Made by a program: the position numbers and the translations under genes. From Clostridia bacterium (GTDB lineage Bacteria; Bacillota; Clostridia; Christensenellales; Borkfalkiaceae), in assembly GCA_017399945.1 (NCBI GenBank), contig JAFQAQ010000004.1, positions 1-64,000 on the forward strand: a stretch of DNA of 64,000 nt, written 5' to 3'. Under the pieces are notes generated by a model. It was not told the origin of the DNA. It ran no database searches and saw only the letters and a list, made by a program, of their open reading frames with translations. Positions 43,190 to 53,241 of this stretch are shown here, piece by piece. Each line of letters begins with the position of its first letter. The first letter of the stretch is position 1.

Positions 43190-43879
43190 CTAACCTTGAA
43201 TGATTTTTAGCGCGTTGCCATAAAATAAATTATACTCTGCATCTCTGCCGAGTTTTTTACTTACCAACCTTTTTGCTTTTTGCATATAATACTTTCTGCC
43301 GTTATGGAAGTCCCCTGCAATAAAATCCACTGCGCCACTATACAAAAGTTTGCGCGCGCGTGTTTTTATTTTATGAACGTCTTTAACGAACAAAGAGTCT
43401 GCGTTGATTTGTATTAGACCGCCAAGCGATTTTATTTCCAAAACGTCCTCAACGGTAAGATAAACGTAGCGTTCTGGGTGGGCTATTATGGGCAGGTATC
43501 CTTGCCTTACCACCTCGTAAACGGTTTCTGCTATATCGTACTCGTCAAAATAAGAAAATTCTAGCAATAAATATTTGGTGGCGTTCATTGAAAGCACCAA
43601 TTTATCTTGCAAAAGATTTTTAAGGTTTTCTTCCACAAAAATCTCCTGCCCCAAAAATAAATCTACGGTCAACCCCTCAGCCTTTACCCTACCACAAAAA
43701 TCGTTGAAAAGTTTTTCAAGTTCAGTTGGGGGTAGTTTATAATCGCCACGATAGTGTGGAGTTACGATAACCGAAGTTACGCCCGAATCTATTTGTATTT
43801 TTAGCATTTCTAACGAGCGTTCGAGCGACGGGCTTCCGTCGTCTACTAACGGTAAGATATGCGAGTGTACGTCTATCAC
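43190..43879 (-). CDS. Tyrosine-protein phosphatase, CpsB/YwqE (PHP) type
   Basis: 229-residue metal-dependent phosphatase of the PHP fold: MIDVHSHILPLVDDGSPSLE at the start, then VIVTPHYRGDY and AHPERYVYL. It dephosphorylates the neighbouring tyrosine kinase, encoded 11 bp upstream. The pair normally regulates capsule or exopolysaccharide export. Confidence 0.93.
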   Translation of the reverse strand: MIDVHSHILPLVDDGSPSLERSLEMLKIQIDSGVTSVIVTPHYRGDYKLPPTELEKLFNDFCGRVKAEGLTVDLFLGQEIFVEENLKNLLQDKLVLSMNATKYLLLEFSYFDEYDIAETVYEVVRQGYLPIIAHPERYVYLTVEDVLEIKSLGGLIQINADSLFVKDVHKIKTRARKLLYSGAVDFIAGDFHNGRKYYMQKAKRLVSKKLGRDAEYNLFYGNALKIIQG

Positions 43880-43890
43880 TTTTTTAAGTA

Positions 43891-44586
43891 TTAATAGTAA
43901 TAATAATTGTAATCGCCGTCTTTACGGTTATACATTGATATTACCGTGCCTAAAATTCTTGCGTTGTTCTTTTTAAGTTCCTTCATTGCGTCGGCAACCT
44001 GTACTTTGGTGGTTATGCCGTATGCAACCAAGAAGATAATTCCGTCCGACACCTTGGAAATGTGTATATAGTCCGAAACGTGTAAAACGGGCGCGCAGTC
44101 AACAATAACGTAATCGTATTTTTCCCTTAAAAATGCGATCAAGTCCTTAAACTTATCCGAAACTAACACTAGCGATGAGTTATATATTTCAGCGCCACGA
44201 GTTATTACGTCAACGTTTTTATAGGTGGTTGGCTTTATGATTTCTTCCTTAGTTTTACTGCCTAAGAAATATTCTGCCATACCCTCGTCCTTGCTGATTT
44301 CAAAAAGTCTATGAACTCTGGGGCGACGGAAGTCTAAGTCAACGATACAAACTTTTTTATCGGTTAAACCTAAACTTACGGCAAGGTTGCATGCAACCGT
44401 CGTTTTGCCTTCTTTTGCAGAAGAAGATTCGATTTGTATTACCTTGGTGTTACCATCGGCGTTCATATACAAAACGTTGTCTTTAAGTCTGTTGTAACCT
44501 TCAACTCCCTTTACCCTTACGCCTTCGGTAAAGATAATTCTGCTTTGATGCGCGTGCTTATTCTTTTTCTTTTTGAATAATCCCAT
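43891..44586 (-). CDS. Bacterial tyrosine kinase, CpsD/CapB type
   Basis: 231-residue cytoplasmic kinase domain. Walker A is SSAKEGKTTVACNLAVSLGL, Walker A' is CIVDLDFRRP, and Walker B is DYVIVDCAPV. The C-terminal tail reads DYNYYYY, the autophosphorylated tyrosine cluster. Normally a membrane modulator (CapA/CpsC) is needed, but none is adjacent. The nearest upstream gene is an unrelated membrane protein. Confidence 0.93.
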   Translation of the reverse strand: MGLFKKKKNKHAHQSRIIFTEGVRVKGVEGYNRLKDNVLYMNADGNTKVIQIESSSAKEGKTTVACNLAVSLGLTDKKVCIVDLDFRRPRVHRLFEISKDEGMAEYFLGSKTKEEIIKPTTYKNVDVITRGAEIYNSSLVLVSDKFKDLIAFLREKYDYVIVDCAPVLHVSDYIHISKVSDGIIFLVAYGITTKVQVADAMKELKKNNARILGTVISMYNRKDGDYNYYYY

Positions 44587-44643
44587 AAAAATTCCGCCTT
44601 ATTTAATTCTGCCCGTCGGCAGACTTTTGCTTCTACTTTTATT

Positions 44644-44672
44644 ATTATACAATAAACGCGCGTTAAAATCAA
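44644..44672 (-). promoter_or_regulatory. Promoter of the kinase/phosphatase operon
   Basis: On the minus strand TTGATT (44667-44672), 17-nt spacer, TATAAT (44644-44649). A TCTGCCGACGGGCAGA leader hairpin lies between it and the start. Confidence 0.7.
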
Positions 44673-44705
44673 TAGATTTTGTTTTTTTGTTGATTTTCTT
44701 TGCTC

Positions 44706-45398
44706 TTACACCCCGTATTTAGACATTATTTTAAGCAGTGCCGATAGTCCGTCGTTTAGTTTTGCCTTGATTTCGGGGTGGTTACCCTCCCGTTTTAAGG
44801 TGGCTATATTAATTTCTAGTTCCTTTACTTGTTTTTTGTCAAAAGGAGTTAAAGGAAATTGGTTTAGTCGTTCGATAACGTTGTTTACGTGGGTAAAATC
44901 GGGCAGGGTTTGATTATTTAGGTTGTTTTCTTGTTTTGAATTTGTTTTTGTCTCGTCTATTTGAATTGAGTCTTGATAGTTTTGACCTATATATTCTCTT
45001 TGTATATTATTATTGTTTTCCCTATCTAAATTTAGGGTGTTTTTAAGGGTTGAATCTATATACTGCACTAGTTCTAGTTGTTCTTTTTTCATTTTGCGTT
45101 TTTTATAGGATACGAAAAACACCGGTATGCAGTAAAGAATTACCAAGGCTAGTAAACATAACGTGTACCCTAACCCTTGCCCGTTAAGTAAGGCTAGTCC
45201 GCTTTGAAATAAAACGGTGGCGCTACCTAATAAACAAAACCAAATTCTATTTTTGCGTTTATATTCGGTACTAAAAAAGGTTATTAAGAGATTGACTATA
45301 AGTCCTACCGTTACTATGCACGCGTTTACCGTAAAAGCGCACTCGCAGGTGATTATACTAAGAATATTTTTTACAAAAAAAGAAAGCTTTTCTACCAT
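44706..45398 (-). CDS. Membrane protein of unknown function
   Basis: 230-residue protein with three to four hydrophobic segments in the first 110 residues, then a long Asn/Gln-rich linker (about 130-170) and a helical C-terminal domain of about 60 residues with KQVKELEINIATLKREG. I do not recognise it. The topology suggests a cytoplasmic tail that could bind a partner. An AAGGGG ribosome site stands 7 nt before the ATG. It lies between addA and the tyrosine kinase. Confidence 0.75.
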   Translation of the reverse strand: MVEKLSFFVKNILSIITCECAFTVNACIVTVGLIVNLLITFFSTEYKRKNRIWFCLLGSATVLFQSGLALLNGQGLGYTLCLLALVILYCIPVFFVSYKKRKMKKEQLELVQYIDSTLKNTLNLDRENNNNIQREYIGQNYQDSIQIDETKTNSKQENNLNNQTLPDFTHVNNVIERLNQFPLTPFDKKQVKELEINIATLKREGNHPEIKAKLNDGLSALLKIMSKYGV

Positions 45399-45470
45399 AC
45401 GCTACCCCTTAGTAAAGTGTAGCCTAAAAAATGAGTAGAAAAGCGTAACTTATCGTCGTTTTATAAATTT

Positions 45471-48400
45471 TTATCGTATATTGATAACGTCGCCCGAAAA
45501 CAAGTTTATAAGCACGGTGTCTTTAACCTTTATTTTTAATGCGTTTTGCACTGCGTCCTTATAAATATCTAGTTGTTTTTTGTATTTTTGCTCTAAACTT
45601 TCGGGTGTTAGCGAAGAATATTTATAATCTATTATACATGCTTCGGTTTTATCTATCGCCAAAAGGTCTATTACTCCCTGAACGAGCACTTTTTCGGTCG
45701 ATGGGAAATCCCCTAGTAAACTTGCGTTTACCGAGCTTATAAAACTTTTTTCCCTAAATAATCTTTTGCCTTTAAGTTGGTCGAATACGGGTGATTTTAA
45801 TGCGTTTTCTAGTCTATCTAAGTTTATTAACTCTATTTGTTCTTTGGTTAAAACACCCTTTGATATGATATCTTCAACTTGTTCCTTTAACGTTTTCTCC
45901 GAAGTAAAGGAATAATATTCCATTACCTTGTGGGCAATATCTCCCCTTTGGGTATCCGTTTTATCCTCCTCGGTTACTATATAATGAACAAGAGAGTTGC
46001 TCTCAATATCGCTCATTACGTTAGACGCCGAACTTTTTAGTGGCATTTTGGTTTGCCTTTGGTTTTGATAGGTAAATGCAAAATTGTTTTTGATTCTATC
46101 AACGTCTTGCTCGTTTGCCTTGCCGATAATTACCTTTCGGACATCGTTTTTCATACGTTCAAACTCTAAATCTTCTTGCTCGTAATAAACGGCTGGGATA
46201 TCGTTTGGAAAATAATCGGTAAAACGTTTTGCGTTTAATATATCCGCTACGCCGTCTTTAAGTTCACCTTCTACAGCTAAATGCAACGAGTAAGTAGCGC
46301 GTGTGGTTGCAACGTAAAACAGACGCATTTCTTCCTTTACGGCTTGTTCTTTTTGGCGTTCCTTTATAATACCACGAAGTATGGTTTCCTTTCTCGTTCT
46401 AGTTTCTTTGTCAAAATACTTTATGGCAAAACCGTATTCTCTATCTTTTAGATAAAGAGAATCGCTTCTGCTCCCACCGAAACTTCTTTCTAATCCACAC
46501 ACGATAACAACGGGAAATTCCAAGCCCTTCGACGCGTGCATGGTCATAACTTTCACCGTGTCCTCATCGGCAATTTCCGCGCACTCGAAACTGTCGTTAT
46601 CGTTTTCGATTACAGACAAAAATTCCTTTACCGTGTATTTTTTGCCACCGCTTACGCTTAACGACAAGAACTTTTTAACACGTTTAATTTTAGTTTCGCC
46701 CTGTCTTCCCGCGTATAATACGGCTTTATAACCACTGTCGTTTATAAGTTTTTCTAAAATATCGTGCGCGCCGTAAAAATCGGCAAGTTCGCGGATTGTT
46801 TTAAATTTACTATCGAACTCGCGTAGTTTATCGCCTAATTGGGTTTTGTCGTTATTTATAAAATATCTATACGCATCCGAAAAACCGTCTGTTTTTTGGT
46901 TGTTTTGCTTGGCAAAAACAACTATTTGCGCAAGGTCTTCGTCGGTAAAACTACCGATTGCACTCTTTAAGGTGGTAGCAAGCGCAACGTCGCCCGTATA
47001 ACAATCGATTAGTTTAAGGGCGTTTATAAGCGTTTGAACTTCTGGAAATTGGCATATTTTTTGAGACACTTCTGAAATTACCGGTATGCCGTGCGATGCT
47101 AGTCCGTTAACGATACCCTCAACGAAGGCGTTATCCCTATTTCTTGTTAAAATTGCTATATCCCCATAGGTTACTTGGCGATAATCTTCTATTTTAGGAT
47201 CGTAAAACTTTTTGTGTAGTTCTCTTTCAATTATATTAGTTAAAAGGTTAGCAGTAAGGCTTTCTTTTTCTTTTTTAGGAGCGTTAATTTCTTGCAACAA
47301 GTTATATATTCTTGGCGTTTCGCCAGCTGACCTTGTGCCTTTGGGTTTTTTTACCGCGTGTATGGTGGCTCTTCCTAGCGCGTCATTTTTAAACAATCCA
47401 CCCGCGTTTAGTTTTGTCTCTGAATAGTTTACACCAGAACTTTCCATGGTCATAGAATGGGTAAATATATCGTTTACCATATCTATAACTGCGTTTGCCG
47501 AACGGAAGTTGTGGTTAAGACTTAAAGTTTTTTGACCTTTTTGTGGCATGGTGTTAAGTTTTTCCACGAAAAACTCTGCTCTACTTCCCCTAAACCCGTA
47601 AATGCTTTGTTTTAAATCCCCTACCATAAACACGTTATCGGTTGAAAGTCTTGATATAATTTCTTCCTGAACGCCGTTTACGTCTTGATATTCGTCAAAG
47701 AATATGTATTTGTATTTTGCTTTTAAGGTTTCCAAAACCGTTTGGTCTTCAAGCACTTTTAATGCAAGGTGCTCTAAATCAGAAAAATCTAAAAGGTTTT
47801 CTTCTCTTTTTGCTTTTGTATAGTTTTCTATAAACTCACTTAAAAGTTCTATTATGCATTTTGCGTCTTTTTCTAGCGAAAGCATAGTTTCCTTGTCCGT
47901 TTGACTATCGGTAAGGTGTTTGCAATAATCTTCTATCGTTTGGTCGAAAAGTCCTTTTGCTTCTACTAAAAGTTTTTTGTTGTACTCATCTAGTCCCTTT
48001 GCCGAAGCGCCTAGCATTCTACGTTTTGCGCCTTCTAGACGTTTAACCGAATAAACGTTATCCTTTTCTATAAGCGAAAGGTCACCTAAGAGTAAGTCTA
48101 TAAAGTCTAGATACTTTTGATTTTCCGTCCTTTCAAACCCGTAGCGACTTTCTTTTAGTAAACTTTCCACCCTTTGCATAGTGAATTGAAGTTTATCGTT
48201 ATATGTTTTGCAAAGATTTTCAAAGTTGTTTATAGAATATTGCTCGACGGTTCTTTTAGCAAAGTCAATAGGGTCGGCTTCTACCGACACGAATTGGTAT
48301 AAATCAACTATAAGTTCCCTTAAAGGCGTATCAAAACGTTTGTGCGAAAATTTGTCTACGACTTCTAAAAAGTCTTGGTTTGCTTTTGCGTATGCCGACT

Positions 48401-48818
48401 TAAAGGTTTTTTCTAAACTTTCGTTTAATATAACGCCTGCAAGCGCAGTGTCGGCTATCTTAAAATCGGGCGAAACACCAGCAACGTAAAAATATTTTCT
48501 TATAAGACGTCCACAAAAGGCGTGCATGGTGGAAATATCCGCCGTGTCTATTTCGTTTACGGCAGAACAAAGTGAAGTTTTACCTTCCTTTATGCTTTTA
48601 TATAAAGCTTTTTTAAGTTTTTCTCGCATATCCGCCGCCGCCGAGTCGGTGTAGGTTACTGCCAAAATCTCGTCTAAATTGGCTTTGCCTTCTTCTATAA
48701 GACGAATAAGCCTTTGTATCATTACGAAGGTTTTGCCACTTCCTGCCGACGCCGATACCAAAACACTTCCTTTATCGTGGAAAATAGCGTCTTTTTGTTC
48801 TTTTTTAAGTTCAATCAT
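45471..48818 (-). CDS. addA: ATP-dependent helicase/nuclease AddA
   Basis: 1115-residue UvrD-type helicase with a C-terminal PD-(D/E)XK nuclease, the motor of the AddAB end-resection complex for double-strand break repair. Walker A is SASAGSGKTF near residue 25, Walker B is YIFFDEYQDV, and the UvrD core has VMTMHASKGLEFPVVIV. The nuclease block includes GVIDLLAIDKTEACIIDYKY. It overlaps addB by 8 bp and has its ribosome site inside addB. Confidence 0.96.
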   Translation of the reverse strand: MIELKKEQKDAIFHDKGSVLVSASAGSGKTFVMIQRLIRLIEEGKANLDEILAVTYTDSAAADMREKLKKALYKSIKEGKTSLCSAVNEIDTADISTMHAFCGRLIRKYFYVAGVSPDFKIADTALAGVILNESLEKTFKSAYAKANQDFLEVVDKFSHKRFDTPLRELIVDLYQFVSVEADPIDFAKRTVEQYSINNFENLCKTYNDKLQFTMQRVESLLKESRYGFERTENQKYLDFIDLLLGDLSLIEKDNVYSVKRLEGAKRRMLGASAKGLDEYNKKLLVEAKGLFDQTIEDYCKHLTDSQTDKETMLSLEKDAKCIIELLSEFIENYTKAKREENLLDFSDLEHLALKVLEDQTVLETLKAKYKYIFFDEYQDVNGVQEEIISRLSTDNVFMVGDLKQSIYGFRGSRAEFFVEKLNTMPQKGQKTLSLNHNFRSANAVIDMVNDIFTHSMTMESSGVNYSETKLNAGGLFKNDALGRATIHAVKKPKGTRSAGETPRIYNLLQEINAPKKEKESLTANLLTNIIERELHKKFYDPKIEDYRQVTYGDIAILTRNRDNAFVEGIVNGLASHGIPVISEVSQKICQFPEVQTLINALKLIDCYTGDVALATTLKSAIGSFTDEDLAQIVVFAKQNNQKTDGFSDAYRYFINNDKTQLGDKLREFDSKFKTIRELADFYGAHDILEKLINDSGYKAVLYAGRQGETKIKRVKKFLSLSVSGGKKYTVKEFLSVIENDNDSFECAEIADEDTVKVMTMHASKGLEFPVVIVCGLERSFGGSRSDSLYLKDREYGFAIKYFDKETRTRKETILRGIIKERQKEQAVKEEMRLFYVATTRATYSLHLAVEGELKDGVADILNAKRFTDYFPNDIPAVYYEQEDLEFERMKNDVRKVIIGKANEQDVDRIKNNFAFTYQNQRQTKMPLKSSASNVMSDIESNSLVHYIVTEEDKTDTQRGDIAHKVMEYYSFTSEKTLKEQVEDIISKGVLTKEQIELINLDRLENALKSPVFDQLKGKRLFREKSFISSVNASLLGDFPSTEKVLVQGVIDLLAIDKTEACIIDYKYSSLTPESLEQKYKKQLDIYKDAVQNALKIKVKDTVLINLFSGDVINIR

Positions 48819-51800
48819 TTTCGCTCTCCTTTTCCACTGCTTGTCTTATAAGCGTTTCGTGCACGGTTTTTACCTTTCTACTTGCAACTTGGTCGCTTTC
48901 ACACATTGCCGTATAAGGACAATATTTGCAAGCATCTCCAAACGGTGACGGAACGATAACTCCGTCCATCATTTGACCAACTGCTTGCTCGCTCATTTTT
49001 ACGGCATAGGTAACTAGCGCGCCCATAACCTCTCCGTCGGTTGCGCCTTCTACTACCCCATCCTTTACGGTAAGGGGTATAAACTTCCCTTTGCCATCCT
49101 TTAACACCGTATCGTCTAACGCCGTTATAATCTCCTCGTCGTTTAAGGTTTTTCCCACGGCCATTGGTTCTTGACTTTTATCCGTATCCGAAAAACTTTC
49201 GTCTATGGGAAGATAATACGCGCCTGCAAGTTTTTTGTCTTTTATAATAGCGCCGTATAAAAACAATTGTAGTTTAACGCCTGCAAACAAACTGTTTAGC
49301 GATGCGTCGGCTTTACCCGTTTTGTAGTCGACTACTCTTATATAATCTTTATAAGTATCTATCCTATCTATTTTTCCAGATAGTTTCACCCTGCCGTTTG
49401 CAAGCGATAAGGCGGGATAACGTGGAGTATAGTTAGAACCTTCCTTTTTATCCCCAAAGAATACTTCTATATCCCTTACGTCCGTTTTGAATAAAGAGTG
49501 GGTGGACGATAGGTAGGTTTTGTAACAATAATTTTTGCATTCGTTAAGCGCTTTGTTAAACGAATACGCATCTGTTAAATCTTTCAAAAACCTTTGATAT
49601 TCGGGGTTAGAAAGCACCTTTTGTTTGCAAACTTCAAACAACTCGTCCGAAGTTTTTCTATCGGTTACCTTGTCGATAGCCTTTACGTAACCGGCAAAAA
49701 TCTCGTGCATAACGTTACCAAAAGATATTGCGTTAATTCTGCCGTCGTCCGTCGTTTTTATATTTAACCCACGCGATAAAAAAGCCTTATATGGACATTC
49801 GTAGTAACTTTCTATAAAGGTAGGCGAAGATACGTTTTGTATAATCGCTTGTTTATTCTTTTCTAGGTATACCTTTATTTCTTTATTACACTCGTTTAAT
49901 AACTCGTTTAGTTTTTTGTCCCCGTTAATCAAGTAAAATGCTGAGTGTTCTGTAAAATCGGATATAATTCCGTCATAGAAATCACTGCAAGCTTTGGCAA
50001 AGGACAGCACACCTTGTTTTTGAGTGTAGTAAGCGTCCGTTTTGGGGAATTGTTTGCAAGTAAAGTTATCCGTTATAAAACTAAACACTTCACTCCTAGC
50101 GTTTTTGCCGTTACTTGAAGAAGTTAACGGATAGGATAAATATAACTCTTTGTTAAAGGCGCATACGCCAAGGGCAACCCTTTCCTTTACTCTACGGTTG
50201 ATTACGCGAACTTTTGGTTCTATCATAACCTTAACCTTTTCAAGTTCGTCTATATCCCCGTCGGATAACAGTGCAACGTCTTCTTGCGCGCTGGGAACTG
50301 CGTCGGTTAGTCCCATAACGAAAAGACGTTCTGCCCTGCCTAAGGTGGCTTGTTTTAATCCACCTATAAACACTGCGTCGTCGTATTGAGGGATAATGGC
50401 TAACTCTAACGCGTCTACTCCACTCGTGAACACCGATTTTATTTCGGTATAGTCAAGTTTAAAGTCCCCCAAAATACCTTGCATTTGTGTTAAAAGCCCG
50501 TCTATCAATCGATAAATTTGTTCGTTTATAGACGCGTGTTCACTCTCTCCTAATTCTTTAAGGCGAGCGGTGATTTTTTCTAGCTTTTCCTTTACGCCAA
50601 GGGTTTCAAGCAGTTGTTTTGCGTTCGTGCAGTTTAATAAACCGCATATTTTTACCCTTTCGGATTCTAGCTCGTTTAGTTGCCTTTTGCTATTACTCGG
50701 AAAGTTAAAAGGCTCTAAAAACCTGTTGTAAAAAAGGTTGTATTTTAACAAATAACTTTCAAAATCGTCAGCAAAATCCTTGTCTTCTAGCACTAACGGA
50801 TTCTTTATAAAGGCAAGTAAATTTTGTTTGTTAACTCCCTTGCGTTTTAGGTCGTAAAAGTCTAAAATCAAGTGGATTAGGGGGTGGTTAAACGGCTTAA
50901 CTCGCTCGTCAATAAAAAACGGAATGTCTAAAAGAGTAAAGTATTCTTTGATTTCTTCTCTATAATCGTTAAGGTTTTCTATTGCGATGGTAACGTCTTT
51001 ATACCTTGCCTTTTTGGAGTTAACGAGTGCTTTAATAGCAAGGGCAACCGATTGGGTTTCTTCACTAACCGTCTTTGCGGTAAGAGTATAAATCTTATCG
51101 GTTTGTAGTTTGGGTGAATTTTTAGTTAACGGGTTAAAAAGACCTTTTAATATAACCTCTTGTTCTTTGTTTAGTTCGCTATCGGCGCGTTCTATCACTA
51201 GGTTTATATCAAGCTGTTTACAAAGAGATTTAAAGCAAGAGGAGGTTTCGTTAACGTATGCGTAATGGTTGTCCCCTTCCACTAAAATTGCCGTTACCGA
51301 TTTTGCTTTTTTAAGTAAAACGTTAATTGCTTTTTTTGTTTGGCTGGTAAACGAACTTAAACCGATTAAATAAACGTCCGTGTTTTCAAGTTCAACGTCA
51401 CTTTCAAGAATTTTCCAAAGGTCGTCTAGCGAAGAACTTTGGTCTTCGTAATTATTTTTTTGTAAAAAGGCTTGATAGCCGTTAAATATCTCTATCACGT
51501 CTTTTAGTTTGTTTTTTAGTAAGGTAGAAACGCCTTTTTGGTTTTGGTCGATAGCAACTTCAAGGTCTATTGGAGTTACGCTGGCACTTTTTAGTTGGGA
51601 AATAAGTTCAAAAAGAGTGGGCGCTAGATTTTGTTTGTTGGTTTTAAGCACTTGTAAGGGTGTGCTAGATAGCACACGTTTAACAACCATTGCAGAACCT
51701 TCTTTGCTAAGAACGTCCGTTTGAGATTTTTTTGCGCGCATATAGTTACCGAACGAGTATACGTCGGTATTAAAAGTGCCGTCGAAAGCCGTGCATATGG

Positions 51801-51939
51801 ACCTTTCTGCCATAAGCGAAATTTTTTCTTCGCAGAATATTAAGTTTTTTCCGTCTATTCGGTTTACGCTGTCATTAAGTTTTTGGTTAAGTATCGAAAA
51901 AACCGAATAATAGGTGTTTGTTAAAATCAGTTTTACCAT
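48811..51939 (-). CDS. addB: ATP-dependent nuclease subunit AddB
   Basis: 1042-residue partner of AddA with a degenerate helicase and a C-terminal nuclease domain (IRVVDYKTGKA). The 4Fe-4S cluster cysteines are visible as YYECPYKAF and then CKYCPYTAMC near the end. The N-terminus, MVKLILTNTYYSVFSILNQK, lacks a clear Walker A GxxGxGKT motif, so its ATPase is probably inactive. It overlaps addA by 8 bp. Confidence 0.93.
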   Translation of the reverse strand: MVKLILTNTYYSVFSILNQKLNDSVNRIDGKNLIFCEEKISLMAERSICTAFDGTFNTDVYSFGNYMRAKKSQTDVLSKEGSAMVVKRVLSSTPLQVLKTNKQNLAPTLFELISQLKSASVTPIDLEVAIDQNQKGVSTLLKNKLKDVIEIFNGYQAFLQKNNYEDQSSSLDDLWKILESDVELENTDVYLIGLSSFTSQTKKAINVLLKKAKSVTAILVEGDNHYAYVNETSSCFKSLCKQLDINLVIERADSELNKEQEVILKGLFNPLTKNSPKLQTDKIYTLTAKTVSEETQSVALAIKALVNSKKARYKDVTIAIENLNDYREEIKEYFTLLDIPFFIDERVKPFNHPLIHLILDFYDLKRKGVNKQNLLAFIKNPLVLEDKDFADDFESYLLKYNLFYNRFLEPFNFPSNSKRQLNELESERVKICGLLNCTNAKQLLETLGVKEKLEKITARLKELGESEHASINEQIYRLIDGLLTQMQGILGDFKLDYTEIKSVFTSGVDALELAIIPQYDDAVFIGGLKQATLGRAERLFVMGLTDAVPSAQEDVALLSDGDIDELEKVKVMIEPKVRVINRRVKERVALGVCAFNKELYLSYPLTSSSNGKNARSEVFSFITDNFTCKQFPKTDAYYTQKQGVLSFAKACSDFYDGIISDFTEHSAFYLINGDKKLNELLNECNKEIKVYLEKNKQAIIQNVSSPTFIESYYECPYKAFLSRGLNIKTTDDGRINAISFGNVMHEIFAGYVKAIDKVTDRKTSDELFEVCKQKVLSNPEYQRFLKDLTDAYSFNKALNECKNYCYKTYLSSTHSLFKTDVRDIEVFFGDKKEGSNYTPRYPALSLANGRVKLSGKIDRIDTYKDYIRVVDYKTGKADASLNSLFAGVKLQLFLYGAIIKDKKLAGAYYLPIDESFSDTDKSQEPMAVGKTLNDEEIITALDDTVLKDGKGKFIPLTVKDGVVEGATDGEVMGALVTYAVKMSEQAVGQMMDGVIVPSPFGDACKYCPYTAMCESDQVASRKVKTVHETLIRQAVEKESEND

Positions 51940-52090
51940 ATTTTTATTTTACCATACTTTACGCGTAATTGCGATAGTATTTTAAATTTATCAACCTTTT
52001 TTTTGGGGTTTTTGGTTTTTTATCGGCTAGTAATTTACTTTTGTTTTTATTTATGTTATTATACTTGTATAATTATTAAAAGGTATTAAA

Positions 52091-53170
52091 ATGAAAAGAC
52101 TTAAAATATTATTGGTTGCCTTTATTTTGGTAGTTACCGCATTGGCTTCCGGTTGTAGTTGTACGGGCGACATTCTTTTGCCGTTTAACAACGATTTTAA
52201 CGGTGGAAGCGCACCCACTGCCGGATATAGCGAGACGCTTACTTATAAAGTTTCGCTAGACGAAAGGTATAACTCCCAAATTAAACGTGCAGACAGCCTA
52301 CAAAAAAGCGTTATCGATTATACTATTGAAGGGACTTATACTTCTACTCTTACGGTTGGAACTTCCTTCCCCGAAAAGCAAGATACTCTTCTTAAAAAAG
52401 CTTTTGATAGCGACCTTAAAAAGGACGTTATTAAGTATAACCTTGAAGTTTACACACTTCATACTAAGTTGGAACTAGTTGCGACCTACTATCTACTCGG
52501 AGACAAGACTACGCCGACGGTTAAAAACGATTATATCGAAAACAAGGTTTATTTCGTTAAGGCTGATTCGTCTTTCTCTCCCGTGTATTCGGAAACTATC
52601 GAAAAGTATTCGTCACTTGGCGTTTCAGATAAAGGCGTGTTCTTTATAGATTACGATAACGAACTATCAACCCTTTACAGAAACGAGACCTATAAAATGC
52701 ACGTTAAGTATAACAACGCAAATCCTGCTATTGACCAAACTTATCAATTTGAATACGCACTAGGCACTTGTATTGATAACGTTCAACTGTTATTCGCTAT
52801 CCGAAACTTAGGGATTGATAAGGACGTAAGTTATGAAATGCCCGTTGTTTCATACCAATACGGCGAAGTGCAAAATCTCTTAATTAAGAATTACGCCCTA
52901 AAAGACGTTAACGTTAAACCCGAAGAACTTTCGGTTAACGGCTCTCCTTTCGACGGCGAAGTTATTAAACTTGATTGTATAGAATATAACCTTTCTTCTT
53001 TAACGAGAACCGGTCTTAAACAATATTGTTTAGTTCAAAGGGAAGCAAGTGGCAATCTTTTAGACAAATCAGTTTTATACCAATACGTAGAGCCGTTAGT
53101 TACTAGCCAAACCTATCAATGTATGGGCGCGTTGGTTTACACCTTAACTAGTGCAAGTTTTTCTCTTTAA
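52091..53170 (+). CDS. Lipoprotein of unknown function
   Basis: 359-residue secreted lipoprotein: a Lys-rich start, hydrophobic stretch and lipobox ALASGCSC give a lipidated Cys near residue 22. The remainder is beta-rich with Tyr/Thr/Ser repeats and no recognised domain. An AAGGT ribosome site is weak. It is the first of several envelope genes in 52091-58426. Confidence 0.8.
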   Translation: MKRLKILLVAFILVVTALASGCSCTGDILLPFNNDFNGGSAPTAGYSETLTYKVSLDERYNSQIKRADSLQKSVIDYTIEGTYTSTLTVGTSFPEKQDTLLKKAFDSDLKKDVIKYNLEVYTLHTKLELVATYYLLGDKTTPTVKNDYIENKVYFVKADSSFSPVYSETIEKYSSLGVSDKGVFFIDYDNELSTLYRNETYKMHVKYNNANPAIDQTYQFEYALGTCIDNVQLLFAIRNLGIDKDVSYEMPVVSYQYGEVQNLLIKNYALKDVNVKPEELSVNGSPFDGEVIKLDCIEYNLSSLTRTGLKQYCLVQREASGNLLDKSVLYQYVEPLVTSQTYQCMGALVYTLTSASFSL

Positions 53171-53192
53171 TTAATTAACTTATAAAAATAAA

Positions 53193-53219
53193 AAATGCGT
53201 TGCAATTTGCAACGCATTT
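53193..53219. terminator. Bidirectional terminator between two lipoprotein genes
   Basis: AAATGCGTTGC stem with complement, T-rich on the plus side, between convergent genes. Confidence 0.8.
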
Positions 53220-53241
53220 ATTTTTCTTTACTTAGGTTTTA

